A stretch of 64,000 nt of DNA from Candidatus Dependentiae bacterium Noda2021. Its GTDB lineage: Bacteria > Babelota > Babeliae > Babelales > Vermiphilaceae. The position numbers were made by a program, and so were the translations under genes. The stretch covers positions 744,001 to 808,000 of the forward strand of contig AP025250.1 of assembly GCA_020886235.1 (NCBI GenBank), in the 5' to 3' direction. Under the pieces are notes generated by a model. That model did not search any database, had not been told where the DNA came from, and saw only the letters and a list, made by a program, of their open reading frames with translations. Below, piece after piece: positions 38,789 through 48,758 of the stretch; position 1 is the first letter of the stretch; every line of letters starts with the position of its first letter.

Positions 38789-39769
38789 CTATCGTACTAA
38801 CTGTAAAAATCTATTCCAGCGAACGCGTTTGAAAAAATCAATTGGATGCTTAATCAGATCAACAATCCACCAATCTTCATTGCTATCAACAGACCATATT
38901 CTAAATAAAATGCGCGCATGAATATACTTACCATCAATCGGACCAAAAAAACGACAGTCTTGGCTACTACGTCTATTATCGCCCATACACCAGTATTGGT
39001 TCTGGCCTAATTGTACATCAAACTCATCAGTACCATTCCAGGTATTTTTGCTTCCCGGTTTTGGTGCACGCACGGTTTGCGGTTTTGTATCTGCAACAAA
39101 TGGCATCACTAGTATAGGATTACCATTATGATATACAATGCGATCTGGAGTGATACGGTAAAATGGCTGTGCTTCATAAGAAAGCGCAGGATCATAGGAG
39201 CGTCTTACTTGGTATTCATATCGCAACTGATGCGCCACAAATTCATTAAACTGACTTGAGTTTAAATATCCTTGTGAAATCCATCTCAGTGCCTCTTGCT
39301 CAACAGCTTTTTGTGCCGTGGCTGGATTAGTTTTCCAGATATCTATTAAGGGATATTTATTAATATACGGCTCATCTAATTTAACACCGTTTAAATATAC
39401 AACTGGTTTTCCGTCTTCAATTACACCACGTACATGATCACCCGGAACACCAATTACACGCTTAGTCCAATTTGATGGTCCCCAAACATATTGTTGAAAT
39501 AAATAGGTAAGGGTGTTTTGAGAATAATTAAACAACGGATCATTGAATGCGATAATTTCATTACGTTGTGGTGCTCTAAAAAGATAGGTGAGTTTATCTG
39601 CAAAGAAACGCTCTCCCACCAACATTGTTGTTTCCATAGAACCAGTTGGCACTTGGTATAATCCAAATCCAAGCGTTCTAATTAAAAATACTACGGTGAG
39701 CAAAAAAAGCATTTGGCCCAACGAGCCTAAAAAAGTTTTTTGTGGTTTGTTGTGTGTCTGTGTTTGCAT
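38789..39769 (-). CDS. lepB: Signal peptidase I
   Basis: The protein has 326 residues. One membrane segment (about 17-37) precedes the catalytic Ser44 (PTGSMETTML); catalytic Lys103 lies in TKRVIGVPGDHV; box E is YWCMGDNRRSSQDCRFFGPI. It cleaves signal peptides in the inner membrane, which matters for the many exported proteins here. A large insert (about 115-210) sits between the Lys region and the C-terminal boxes, longer than in small Gram-positive enzymes. Confidence 0.94.
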   Translation of the reverse strand: MQTQTHNKPQKTFLGSLGQMLFLLTVVFLIRTLGFGLYQVPTGSMETTMLVGERFFADKLTYLFRAPQRNEIIAFNDPLFNYSQNTLTYLFQQYVWGPSNWTKRVIGVPGDHVRGVIEDGKPVVYLNGVKLDEPYINKYPLIDIWKTNPATAQKAVEQEALRWISQGYLNSSQFNEFVAHQLRYEYQVRRSYDPALSYEAQPFYRITPDRIVYHNGNPILVMPFVADTKPQTVRAPKPGSKNTWNGTDEFDVQLGQNQYWCMGDNRRSSQDCRFFGPIDGKYIHARILFRIWSVDSNEDWWIVDLIKHPIDFFKRVRWNRFLQLVR

Positions 39770-39806
39770 ATAATTTCCTCTAACTATTAAACAATTACAC
39801 GGGTGA

Positions 39807-40775
39807 TTATACTAAAAAAAACAGGGGGTCAACTTGACGACCAAACATGTGGACTTCAAAGTGAAGATGTGATGCATCTTTTCCTTTTTTATGTACATGA
39901 CCAGTCGAGCCAACTTCACCAATTACCATACCTTTTTGCACTTTAGCTCCCACTTGTGTATTAATTTTGTGTAAATGAGCATAGCGCGTGCGGTACTTAT
40001 TATTATGCACAACTTCAATTAAGTTACCATATCCAGGATATGATCCTGAGCGAATAACAACTCCTGCCTCAGCTGCCTTAACCGGCGTACCTTGCGAAGC
40101 AGCCATATCAATTCCGGTATGAAAACCGCGCGGTTTTTTGCGTGGTCCAAAAAATGAGCTTAACCAAAATTGTGATCGCTCAATAGGCCATAAAAGATTA
40201 ATATCATGTTGCAAGTTTGCCGGACGCGTGGCATATATTTTTTTAATTCTGCTGGAAGAGGTAATCGGTCGTGGTCGCGGTGCTGCACCTCTACGACGAG
40301 CAGTTTTTTGCTTTGACGCATCCAATACTTGATCGCTATAATCACGCCATTCATCAAGATTCAGATGATTGAGTAAATTATCTAATTTTTCCTCTTTAAG
40401 ATAATCAATCATAGATTGTCTTAAATAATTGGTCTCGCGATTTACCACAACGAACTGCTCTTTGGAATCGCCTGATTCAGTTTGTCGATTCTCCTTTGCA
40501 GATTTATCAGTTCCTTGGACAGCTTTTATAGCGAGAGTTGAATATCCCTCGCTATAATACTTTCCCACATCACCGTTATGATGTTGTGCAGATAATGTAT
40601 TATAGTCATGCAAAACTTTTTTTATAGCAACTACATATGATTGATATTCTTGTCTGAGCTCAAGCATCTTATCGGCCTGTTGCACAAAAAATCTATACTC
40701 TGCAAACAAAATAATACTCATCACGCATGCGATGCATGAAAAAAACAAAAAAATATATTTGTTTATATAAACCAT
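39807..40775 (-). CDS. M23-family peptidase (LytM-like) with N-terminal anchor
   Basis: The protein has 322 residues. One N-terminal membrane segment (about 7-25), a coiled-coil stretch, then a C-terminal M23 domain: FHTGIDMAASQGTPVKA (H and D zinc ligands), RYAHLHKI and HLHFEVHMFGRQVDPLFFL. It is likely a peptidoglycan endopeptidase or activator anchored in the inner membrane and active in the periplasm. It follows the bat operon on the same strand. Confidence 0.92.
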   Translation of the reverse strand: MVYINKYIFLFFSCIACVMSIILFAEYRFFVQQADKMLELRQEYQSYVVAIKKVLHDYNTLSAQHHNGDVGKYYSEGYSTLAIKAVQGTDKSAKENRQTESGDSKEQFVVVNRETNYLRQSMIDYLKEEKLDNLLNHLNLDEWRDYSDQVLDASKQKTARRRGAAPRPRPITSSSRIKKIYATRPANLQHDINLLWPIERSQFWLSSFFGPRKKPRGFHTGIDMAASQGTPVKAAEAGVVIRSGSYPGYGNLIEVVHNNKYRTRYAHLHKINTQVGAKVQKGMVIGEVGSTGHVHKKGKDASHLHFEVHMFGRQVDPLFFLV

Positions 40776-40822
40776 ACAAAACTTAATGGTCTGCCCTATC
40801 TGCTTAAGATGTACATAGTAAC

Positions 40823-41530
40823 TTATACAATAGATACTGCTTCATTATGTTCAGCCCACCCAGTAAGATTTTCAAAGCGAACTTTACACCATTCTTTTTG
40901 TTTATTATGTATTTTTAGTTCGGTTCCTTTTTTTAGTGAAGCAATCACTGGATATTCTGTGCCGGGCCCTACTCTAACACATGCCTCATCAGCACATACT
41001 ATAGCACTCAACGAATCATCGAGTGTGTATTTTTTATAATTTAAACTTCCCACTAATATCACATTAAACAGTGCTAAGATTAGCAATCTATAGGTTTTAG
41101 AGCAATATGACCAGATGAAAAGGCCCATTAAAACACACCAACTTAGTAAAAATAACAATTGTAAAAGTATCAATGGAATATTTTTGATTGATCTTTCAAT
41201 ACGTTCTTTAGAACTATCTTGTGCATTTATTTCTAACAGTGTGTTAACTTTTTCTATGGCCTGCTGTGCAGAATCAACAATAGCTTTTGGAGCATTTTTT
41301 TGTGCGCGTCGCCAATACAAAAGCGCCTGCGCATTTTGTTGTAAACAATACGAGCAGTTTCCCATGTTATGCCACACTGCTGCACCTTTATTCTCTATTT
41401 GCTCATACAGCTCAAGAGCTTGGTGATAATTTTTAGTTTCATATAATTTGTTTGCACGCAAAAACAGTTCTTGGGAATTTGCATATAAACTTCCTGAAAT
41501 AATAGACACTACCATTATTAGTTTTTTCAT
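40823..41530 (-). CDS. batE: BatE-like TPR and SH3b protein
   Basis: The protein is 235 residues from the ATG at 41530, which overlaps the batD stop as ATGA. It has a signal peptide, TPR units (ANKLYETKNYHQALELYEQIENKG, part), two membrane segments (about 117-160), and a C-terminal bacterial SH3 domain (VCADEACVRVGPGTEYPVIASLKKGTELKI, part). This is the domain order of BatE. Last gene of the bat operon. Confidence 0.8.
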   Translation of the reverse strand: MKKLIMVVSIISGSLYANSQELFLRANKLYETKNYHQALELYEQIENKGAAVWHNMGNCSYCLQQNAQALLYWRRAQKNAPKAIVDSAQQAIEKVNTLLEINAQDSSKERIERSIKNIPLILLQLLFLLSWCVLMGLFIWSYCSKTYRLLILALFNVILVGSLNYKKYTLDDSLSAIVCADEACVRVGPGTEYPVIASLKKGTELKIHNKQKEWCKVRFENLTGWAEHNEAVSIV

Positions 41531-43263
41531 AACAACTCCTGCCAAAATTGTAACCATTCCCGTGCTTGAACAAAAAGTTCAGGGCTTGAAAGATTTTCAA
41601 CTTTAAATCCAAAGCGAGCCTCAGCAAGCTGTTGCCAGTATTGTTCCCACTTGCTTTGAATATTTTCAGATACTCCCAGCTTACTGAGTAATGCCATCAA
41701 TTCTGACTCAGATAAATAGGAGCTATTGTTGCTTTTAAGCGCAATAAACTGTTGTAAGGCATTATACAACAATGAATAGTCATATTTTTTTTGTGCTTTT
41801 GCAATCTGTTTTTGCGCTTTGGCATAGGCATATTTTTTTTGAGCTTGTAATGGCATTCCGCCTGATTTAATCATGATTGTCAGCACGGCAAGTGCACTCA
41901 AACCGGCTAACATGATACATGTTATTACCAACAGTCGCCACGGCATGAATTTTTCTTGCGATGCGTGCCATGGTCCCTGAGCGAGCGGTAATGGCTCAAT
42001 CTCTTGGTCAGATTGCACGGATGCCGTTTGAGTTTCATCTTCTGCTACCGTTTCTTGGTTGCGACGACTATACCCATTCATAGGAATTACGTGAACGTTG
42101 ATGGCTGTTGTTTGCACTGTTTTATACCGCTTTGATTTAGTATCAAAATAAGTAAATTCTTGGCTTGGTATAACCCAATCACCTGCTTGAGTTCCTTGCA
42201 CAATATATTCAAAGTTCTTTTGCTGCATGCCAGTACTAGTTACTGCGGTAGTTACTTTTGATTCATACCATTTTAACTGTGCCGGCATATCCAACAACGC
42301 GGGTTGATCAATACGATCAAAATCAGCATCACCAACCAGGCTCATCGTTAGTACAGCTCCTTCACCTTGCTTTAACGCCCGCGAATCAATTGATGCCGTG
42401 TAGGACTCAAACGTTCCTACCGCTTGCGTATCTTTCTTAGAAGCGGGCAATGGCTTTACCGTTAATGAAACACCATTTGAATACACTCGTTTTTGCTCGC
42501 TGACACCATTCAGCACTGAAGAAAATAACGAGAAAAAATCATCTCTACGACTTGGTAAATTGTAATCAGCATAATAGGCGGGTATTAAACACGATCCAGC
42601 ATCTTTAGGATAAAGCTCCCATGACCATTCTTTAAAATCATAATCGACGCCATCAATCGATTCTTGACCTGATTGTGGTCCCTGTTTTTTTTGAATGGTA
42701 AAATAGTCGCACTGGGTTGGTTCTGGCTCACCGATATGCCGCAGTTGCACTTTATTAGGCACATTGTAAAAGCGAAGAAAGCATCGCACTTTTTCGCCTA
42801 CAAACACTTGCTTTTTATTGGTGCTTAATCGCAAAAATGCTTTTGGTGCTTCGCGCTTGTGTTTTGAGGTAGTTACGGGTGCTTCTGCTACCACGTTTAT
42901 CCGCAAGGTATTAGAGACAAGTGATTGTTGATTGGTTTGCAACCGAGCAGGCCCCACGCTATAGGTGCCTTCTTTTTCTGCATATACTCGATAATTGTAG
43001 GTTATCTGTGAAGCGCCATTAATTGATTGCATTTGAAAACCAGCTTGGCGCACATGCAACGACTGATCATAAGAAAGTTCTGGTTGCGTGTGAGTACTAC
43101 TTGCAGGACTCAACATGACGTGCACTAAAAATGGCTGCCCTACGACAGCATACTCAAGCTCTTTACCATCCATCGAGCTGCTTTTAATTGCAATCTCTTG
43201 TGCAGAACTGTGTACAAAAACAAACAACACTAAGGCTATACTATTACCAAGAATTTTCTTCAT
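41527..43263 (-). CDS. batD: BatD-like protein
   Basis: The protein is 578 residues from the ATG at 43263, which has GGAGAG. Signal peptide, beta-rich extracytoplasmic domains with LRFYNVPNKVQLRHIGEPEPTQCDYF-type sequence, a membrane segment near residue 445 (LLVITCIMLAGLSALAVLTIMI, part), and a cytoplasmic helical tail. This matches BatD, an oxygen-tolerance family protein. It overlaps the TPR gene before it by 20 bases. Confidence 0.82.
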   Translation of the reverse strand: MKKILGNSIALVLFVFVHSSAQEIAIKSSSMDGKELEYAVVGQPFLVHVMLSPASSTHTQPELSYDQSLHVRQAGFQMQSINGASQITYNYRVYAEKEGTYSVGPARLQTNQQSLVSNTLRINVVAEAPVTTSKHKREAPKAFLRLSTNKKQVFVGEKVRCFLRFYNVPNKVQLRHIGEPEPTQCDYFTIQKKQGPQSGQESIDGVDYDFKEWSWELYPKDAGSCLIPAYYADYNLPSRRDDFFSLFSSVLNGVSEQKRVYSNGVSLTVKPLPASKKDTQAVGTFESYTASIDSRALKQGEGAVLTMSLVGDADFDRIDQPALLDMPAQLKWYESKVTTAVTSTGMQQKNFEYIVQGTQAGDWVIPSQEFTYFDTKSKRYKTVQTTAINVHVIPMNGYSRRNQETVAEDETQTASVQSDQEIEPLPLAQGPWHASQEKFMPWRLLVITCIMLAGLSALAVLTIMIKSGGMPLQAQKKYAYAKAQKQIAKAQKKYDYSLLYNALQQFIALKSNNSSYLSESELMALLSKLGVSENIQSKWEQYWQQLAEARFGFKVENLSSPELFVQAREWLQFWQELL

Positions 43264-44323
43264 GTGATTGCTCTCCACATTGCTTATCCACTGCTGACTT
43301 TATTAACATTTTATTCATAGCTTGATCTGCTTTTTCTTGTGCTTGAAGTAATTGAGCGATCCATGCTTCTCGACGATCTTGCTCAGATTGCCCAACACCA
43401 TGCTGTTGTTTGCCCGGTTGGACTGAATCTTTTTTTACTCCTGTAGCTTCCTTTTGCTGACGCGCTTGTTCCTGAGCTGATCCTTTTTTTATCTCTGATT
43501 TTTTTTGGTCAGCTTTTTCAGACTTGTCAGTTTCTTGATTATTTGCATGCTGTGGCCGTTGCTGCTCGCCTTGCTGTTTATTGCCTGGACTAGAGGATGA
43601 ATTATTGCCAGACTGATTCTGACTTTTTTGATTCATATCTTTGGGCGTCTGGTTGCCGCCTGAATCATTGTTTTGATCTTGCTCTTTAGATTGAGAAGAT
43701 TTGCTGTTATCTTTGTTTTGAGATTGAGATTTTTCATCCTTCTTTTGATCATTATTTTTTTGATCTTGTTCGGACTTATTTTCTTTATTTTTATTCTTTT
43801 GTTCTTCTTGTTTATCGTTTTGATTGTCCTCTTTTTCATCATCGTTGTTTTTATCTTGAGAATCCTTTTTAGATTCGTCTTTGTCAGATTGTTGTTGCTC
43901 TTGTTCTTTTTGCTTCATTTGTTGAGCATACGCTAAATTATGTTTAGTTTTTTCATTCTTATTATTTATCGAAAGAGCTGATTCATAGTGCGCAATTGCC
44001 TTATCCCATTCTTTTAATTGTATATGAGCGTTGCCGGCATTAAAATGTGCTTGTTCTTGCAATGATGGATTAGCATTTGGCAGTCGCGTGGCAACATCAA
44101 AAAAGTTTGCAGCTGCTTGATAGTCATTTGTTTTATAACACGCCACACCTGCATCATACGCTAATTGCGGATTTTGGGGAGTTTCTGCAACTAACTGTTC
44201 TAACGCTGCACGCGCGGTACTCCAATCCCCTTGTTGTGCTTTGTAAATAGCATTATCATATTCAAATACGGCAAAACACTGCACCGATAGGCATAGAAGT
44301 ATCCATACTAATTTTTTTTTCAT
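43244..44323 (-). CDS. batC: BatC-like TPR protein with long Gln/Lys/Asn-rich tail
   Basis: The protein is 359 residues from the ATG at 44323, which overlaps the batB stop as ATGA. Signal peptide, three or four TPR units (DNAIYKAQQGDWSTARAAL, AYDAGVACYKTNDYQAAANFF, HFNAGNAHIQLKEWDKAIAHY), then a low-complexity tail of about 160 residues made almost only of Lys, Gln, Asn, Ser, Asp and Glu (about 140-300), and a helical end. The tail is unusually long and likely disordered. Confidence 0.82.
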   Translation of the reverse strand: MKKKLVWILLCLSVQCFAVFEYDNAIYKAQQGDWSTARAALEQLVAETPQNPQLAYDAGVACYKTNDYQAAANFFDVATRLPNANPSLQEQAHFNAGNAHIQLKEWDKAIAHYESALSINNKNEKTKHNLAYAQQMKQKEQEQQQSDKDESKKDSQDKNNDDEKEDNQNDKQEEQKNKNKENKSEQDQKNNDQKKDEKSQSQNKDNSKSSQSKEQDQNNDSGGNQTPKDMNQKSQNQSGNNSSSSPGNKQQGEQQRPQHANNQETDKSEKADQKKSEIKKGSAQEQARQQKEATGVKKDSVQPGKQQHGVGQSEQDRREAWIAQLLQAQEKADQAMNKMLIKSAVDKQCGEQSHEENSW

Positions 44324-45327
44324 AATATCCACTCAAGCGCAAAGCACATTAAACTTACAAGTAAAAACCAATGATATTGTTCTTGATAGTGATCAATTTT
44401 TGTATCTTCTAAAGATTCTTTTTCATATGATTGCACTAATGATACTAATTTTTTTACGTCGCTATCATCTTTAGTAGCATGTAGGTATTTGCCTCCCACC
44501 TTATGTGATAAATCGGAAAGCAACTGCTCGTTAAGACGGGATATTACCACTGTTCCATTTTTATCCTTTTGATGTCCCATTTGCTTTCCTGCCGGATCAA
44601 ATAACGGAATAGGAGCTCCTTCAGGGGTTCCAACGCCAAGAGTAAAAATATGCAATCCTTCTTGTAAGGCGCTTTCTTTGATGCTGCTCAAATTAGGTGA
44701 AAAATCTTCACCGTCAGTTACTAATACCAGTAATTTATTTTTTTTATCTGCCATAGATTTGAAAATAGTGAGCGCTTGCTGTATTGCTTGGTCAATGGCT
44801 GTTCCACCTGAAGCAACAGTAGAATTATCAAGAGCATCTAAGAACATAAAAAAGGCTTGATAATCTCTGGTCAAGGGACATTGTACAAAGGCAGAGCCTG
44901 CAAATAAAATAAGTCCAACTCGATCTGAAGCTAACGTGTTGACCAACTGTTTAATTTTTTGTTTTGCAAATTCTAAACGATTAGGAGTAACATCTTTTGC
45001 CAGCATACTTTTTGAAATATCTACTGCAATAAAAAGATCGCGCCCCATTTGATGAACGACCTCTTCTTTTTTGCCCCACTGCGGTCGCAAGAGCGCAGCT
45101 CCCAAACTTATAATACCAAGCAATAATAAACATGTTTTCAGATATGTTTTTAAGGGCGAATAGTGAGCAAGGATGTTGTTATACGAACGCCCACTAGTTA
45201 ACTGTCGTACAACCTTAAAATGTAATACTGCTTTATATACAACTAACAACCACAGCAAAAAGATAACGGCTATCCACAGCCCGTTGTATTCAGCTGCCCA
45301 GGTAATACCAAACAATGATGAATTCAT
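44320..45327 (-). CDS. batB: BatB-like VWA-domain membrane protein
   Basis: The protein is 335 residues from the ATG at 45327, which overlaps the batA stop as ATGA. Membrane segments at about 15-35 and 62-80, a VWA domain with the MIDAS DISKSM and FAGSAFVQCPLTRD, then LVTDGED, and a final membrane segment at the C-terminus. Batlike VWA proteins form complexes in the membrane and periplasm. It follows batA. Confidence 0.88.
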   Translation of the reverse strand: MNSSLFGITWAAEYNGLWIAVIFLLWLLVVYKAVLHFKVVRQLTSGRSYNNILAHYSPLKTYLKTCLLLLGIISLGAALLRPQWGKKEEVVHQMGRDLFIAVDISKSMLAKDVTPNRLEFAKQKIKQLVNTLASDRVGLILFAGSAFVQCPLTRDYQAFFMFLDALDNSTVASGGTAIDQAIQQALTIFKSMADKKNKLLVLVTDGEDFSPNLSSIKESALQEGLHIFTLGVGTPEGAPIPLFDPAGKQMGHQKDKNGTVVISRLNEQLLSDLSHKVGGKYLHATKDDSDVKKLVSLVQSYEKESLEDTKIDHYQEQYHWFLLVSLMCFALEWIL

Positions 45328-46315
45328 AATCCATACCAGATTAAAGATGATGCTATAATTTCTGCCGCGATTAACCCTAATACACCCCATGCAAAGGGCA
45401 TAAAGATATCATGAACTTTTTGATAAATCGGTGTCTCGTATTCTTTTTTTTCTAAAGAATCAATCGTGTCGTATATTGAACGCATGTCTGCTGCATTACG
45501 GGCAAGAAAGAATTTGCCATCAGTTTTTTGCGCAATATAAGATAATAATTCTGTATTTATTCTGGGCACAATAATACGGCCATACATGGGATGAAAAAAT
45601 GCCTCATCTTGATCATTACCGATACCTATTGTATATATTTTTATGCCATACTTTTGAGCAATTTCAAGCGCAACTGCGGGGTTGATGTCTTTCTCACTCG
45701 GTTGGCCATCGGTTAAGAGCACAATTATTTTACTTGCAGCTTTTGAATGTTTCAATCGGTTGGCTGCTGTTACAATAGCGGTTGCCAGCAAAGTCCCATC
45801 AGTGTTAATAATCCCTAGGTGAGTATCTTTGACAATATCACGTACTATCTTTTTATCGTAAGTAACTGGACATCGCGATAATGAATCATTGGCAAATAGC
45901 ACCAGTCCTATGGCATCATTTGTGCGCTTATTAATAAATCGTATTGCTTCATCTTTTGCAATCTCTATGCGTGAACGATTGTCATCTGAAAAATTTTGCA
46001 TTTGCATACTGCCCGATACATCCAGCGCAAGGACAATGTCTATCCCTCAGCTTTTACTAATGATTTATTATCAGCACGCTGAGGTTTTGCAACTAATAGG
46101 GCAAGAATTATAAGACTTGCAAAACGCAATAATGAAATAATTTTTTTACCATAATGAGATGTACGCAGCAACCCATCATTAAAAAGTTTTTGAACCATTG
46201 AGTATCGGTACATTACCGGTTTGTAATACCAATACCTATAAATAGTTATAATACCAAGAAGCGGTACTAATGCGTAAAGAACACGCGCATTGCCAAGCTG
46301 CAGAACATAATCCAC
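45324..46315 (-). CDS. batA: BatA-like VWA-domain protein, interrupted by a one-base frameshift
   Basis: Two pieces in different frames form one gene. The first (46315 to 46040, GTG start, AAGGAA upstream) has two membrane segments and stops at LVKAEG. The second has the VWA domain. Adding one G to the GGG run (CCC at 46044-46046 on the plus strand) joins them through AEGIDIVLALDVSGSM, restoring the MIDAS DVSGS motif that neither piece has alone. The rest carries LVLFANDSLSRCPVTYD and VLLTDGQPSEKD and ends in a membrane segment. Sequencing error or recent mutation; the intact downstream operon favours error. Confidence 0.83.
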
Positions 46316-46317
46316 GG

Positions 46318-47037
46318 TTATTCCTTAACATGAATAAACCAATCAAACACTCTTTCTTTAAACGCTTGGTCACTTTCTTCTGGTTCCATATGCATTGGCT
46401 CACCAATTACCACAGTAATGGGCGCAAATTGTGCAAGCCATGCCGTCGGTGAATATACCTTACTAGCATTAAAAATGCGTATGGGAACCACTGGTCGCCC
46501 CGTTTTTTTTGCTAGTATAACAAAGCCACCAAAAAAATCATGTACCTGTCCATCGGTGTGTCGTTGCCCCTCGGGAAAGATGATCACATGCATATGTTTA
46601 TTGTTAATAACTTTTATCGCTTCAATTAAACTACGCATGCCTTTCATGGGTGAAGACATATCTACCATAACCGCCGTACGCAATAGCAAAACACGTAACA
46701 CCGGTGATTTGAGTAAATCACTCATTGCCATCCACACGTGACTAAACCCATTCATAGCACTACCAACTAAGGGGATATCAAGTGATGATTGGTGATTTGC
46801 AACAATTACCGCCGGTTCTGCGGGAACGTAGCGATGACCCTTGTAGCGTACAGGAACGAGTGTGCATTTTAGTGCTAAATAATAAAATACACGCTCAACC
46901 CACAAAACAACTTTATTGCCAAGCACATACTCACGAGGTAACAAAACAATAATCAACACGGGCAGAGCAAATACAATACTCAACAACAACAGAAGGACGT
47001 ATGAAATAGTTGTGTGAATAATTCTCATTACTAACAT
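46318..47037 (-). CDS. plsC: 1-acyl-sn-glycerol-3-phosphate acyltransferase
   Basis: The protein has 239 residues. A membrane segment at the N-terminus, then the acyltransferase blocks VIVANHQSSLDIPLVG (H-x4-D) and IIFPEGQRHTDGQ, and VVPIRIFN. It adds the second fatty acid to make phosphatidic acid at the inner membrane. A start at 47028 is also possible. Its stop is 2 bases before the batA GTG. Confidence 0.92.
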   Translation of the reverse strand: MLVMRIIHTTISYVLLLLLSIVFALPVLIIVLLPREYVLGNKVVLWVERVFYYLALKCTLVPVRYKGHRYVPAEPAVIVANHQSSLDIPLVGSAMNGFSHVWMAMSDLLKSPVLRVLLLRTAVMVDMSSPMKGMRSLIEAIKVINNKHMHVIIFPEGQRHTDGQVHDFFGGFVILAKKTGRPVVPIRIFNASKVYSPTAWLAQFAPITVVIGEPMHMEPEESDQAFKERVFDWFIHVKE

Positions 47038-47046
47038 AACTCACCA

Positions 47047-47880
47047 TTACTCAACTAACGTAACCGGAAAATAACTATTAAACTGTTCATGAACTTTTTT
47101 GCTGTAAAAAATTGACATAATACTTATTAAAGCCGGCACCACAAACACAATGTAAGCCGTGGTTATATAAGAACCGGGAATAAAGCGTGTAAAAACATGC
47201 AACGCTTGAAAGACCACAGCAAAAAGAAGATATACAAAAATAATGAAGGGAAAGTTAATCACCATCATTTTACCTGCATTATAGAGCGATCTCAAAAAAT
47301 CTTTAATGCGGCCGGTTGTGTCAAGCCAAAAGAACATAAATAATGATATATATGCTGAATATGCAAATCCTGCACTATCTAAAAAAAATGCTGTCAATTT
47401 ATCAAATCCAAGGTGATTAATGATGTGATAATTAAATGGAAATAACAACAGGACAGATTCTATAATGCGTCCGGTAGAAGGCACACTTGATGCGCGCAAT
47501 GATGCATATAAAGAAGCTAGCACAATAACGATTAGTAAAGCTATAACATATCCAATCAGGTATAATAAATACGATACAAAATATCGGTAATTTTTTTTAT
47601 TAACGCTAGATCGTGCAGATAAAAAACCCATCAACAAAAAAATTATTGTTGCAAACAACGACCACCTCACACTGCGAGCGGTGAGTAATTGAGTTGTTTG
47701 GTAACTCGATGATATAATAAGAGCGCCAACTGCTAATGCGACAAACCACCAATGCTTAAAAAGAATTTGATAGGTTTCTTTTATTTTTTTTTGTATGGCA
47801 GCCCCCAAAAGTCTGCCATTCTTGGTGCGTAACGCTGCAACTTCTAGCCATGACTCTTTCCATGACGTTAATACGTTCAT
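47047..47880 (-). CDS. Multi-pass membrane protein of unknown function
   Basis: The protein has 277 residues with about six membrane segments (such as WWFVALAVGALIIS, FATIIFLLMGFLSA, YLIGYVIALLIVIVLAS, INFPFIIFVYLLFAVVFQAL, AYIVFVVPALISIMSIFY). AAGGGAGAGG lies before the ATG. It sits between rpe and plsC on one strand. No family motif recognised. Confidence 0.6.
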   Translation of the reverse strand: MNVLTSWKESWLEVAALRTKNGRLLGAAIQKKIKETYQILFKHWWFVALAVGALIISSSYQTTQLLTARSVRWSLFATIIFLLMGFLSARSSVNKKNYRYFVSYLLYLIGYVIALLIVIVLASLYASLRASSVPSTGRIIESVLLLFPFNYHIINHLGFDKLTAFFLDSAGFAYSAYISLFMFFWLDTTGRIKDFLRSLYNAGKMMVINFPFIIFVYLLFAVVFQALHVFTRFIPGSYITTAYIVFVVPALISIMSIFYSKKVHEQFNSYFPVTLVE

Positions 47881-47906
47881 TGTGCCTCTCCCTTAGCAGA
47901 AATCTA

Positions 47907-48575
47907 TTAGTAATTAGGCTCTTCTATACGATCCATATTATTAAAAATACGCAATGCTTCTTCTGGATTTGGATATTTAAATATTCCTGTTCCAATTGCA
48001 AAATCATCTACACCTTTTTTTAAAAGCATATCAAAATTATGAACGTTAATGCCGCCATCCACGGCTATTCTAAATTTTAAACCACGTGTTTGGCGATAAC
48101 CAAGTAGGGGATCAATTTTTTGCAATGTGTCTGTCAACATAGGCTGACCGGCAAATCCTGGCTCTACCGTCATAATAAGCACTTGATGTAATTTATCTAA
48201 AAAGGGAAATACATCTTGAATGGGTGTTTGAGGCGATATGGCAAGGCTTGGTAACCAATTTTTCTGTTTTATTTTTTTAATCATGACCAATACACCCCCT
48301 TTTGATTCAAGGTGAAAGGTGAAAATACTACCGCCTGGCAATGGTAAACGATCTAAATATTCTTTTGGTTTTTCTACCATCAAATGCACCCAGAGTTGTT
48401 TTGCGGTAAGACGAGAAATCGGCTCAATAAACATAGGTCCAATAGTAATATTTGAGGTAAAATAGGGATCCATAATGTCAATATGATATCCATGGGAATA
48501 TTTTTCTGTTTCTTCAATTTCTTTTTTTAAATTTAAAAGGTCTGCTGCAATAATTGAAGGATATATTCCGGGCAT
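47907..48575 (-). CDS. rpe: Ribulose-phosphate 3-epimerase
   Basis: The protein has 222 residues with a TIM barrel: PSIIAADLLNLKKEIE, YHIDIMDPYFTSNITIGP (catalytic Asp and metal His), VHLMVEKP, MTVEPGFAGQ and AVDGGINVHN, GTGIF. It interconverts ribulose-5-phosphate and xylulose-5-phosphate in the pentose phosphate pathway. AAAGGAG precedes the start. The DIMDPYF reading differs slightly from the usual DVMDGHF. Confidence 0.9.
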   Translation of the reverse strand: MPGIYPSIIAADLLNLKKEIEETEKYSHGYHIDIMDPYFTSNITIGPMFIEPISRLTAKQLWVHLMVEKPKEYLDRLPLPGGSIFTFHLESKGGVLVMIKKIKQKNWLPSLAISPQTPIQDVFPFLDKLHQVLIMTVEPGFAGQPMLTDTLQKIDPLLGYRQTRGLKFRIAVDGGINVHNFDMLLKKGVDDFAIGTGIFKYPNPEEALRIFNNMDRIEEPNY

Positions 48576-48758
48576 ACTATCTCCTTTATAGATTTATTTC
48601 TTTCAAATCATAGTTTTACCGTACTTAATAACCATTATTAATTGCAAGTCAAAGCTAAATTGTTTACCCGCTACCCACCGTACGTTCTATTATTGTTATT
48701 TACATTCTTTGCAGAGTTATTTTATACTTTTTAAAACAAAAAAAAGGAGTTTTTCGTA

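Noticed and set aside
43673-43936. Highly hydrophobic plus-strand frame in the batC region
   Set aside because: It is the antisense of the Lys/Gln/Asn tail; AAA/CAA codons read backwards as Phe/Leu.
46030-46055. Programmed -1 frameshift in batA at GGA-TAG
   Set aside because: Slip of a Gly tRNA from GGA to GGG before the stop is conceivable, but BatA is not known to need it and the site matches the homopolymer-loss pattern.
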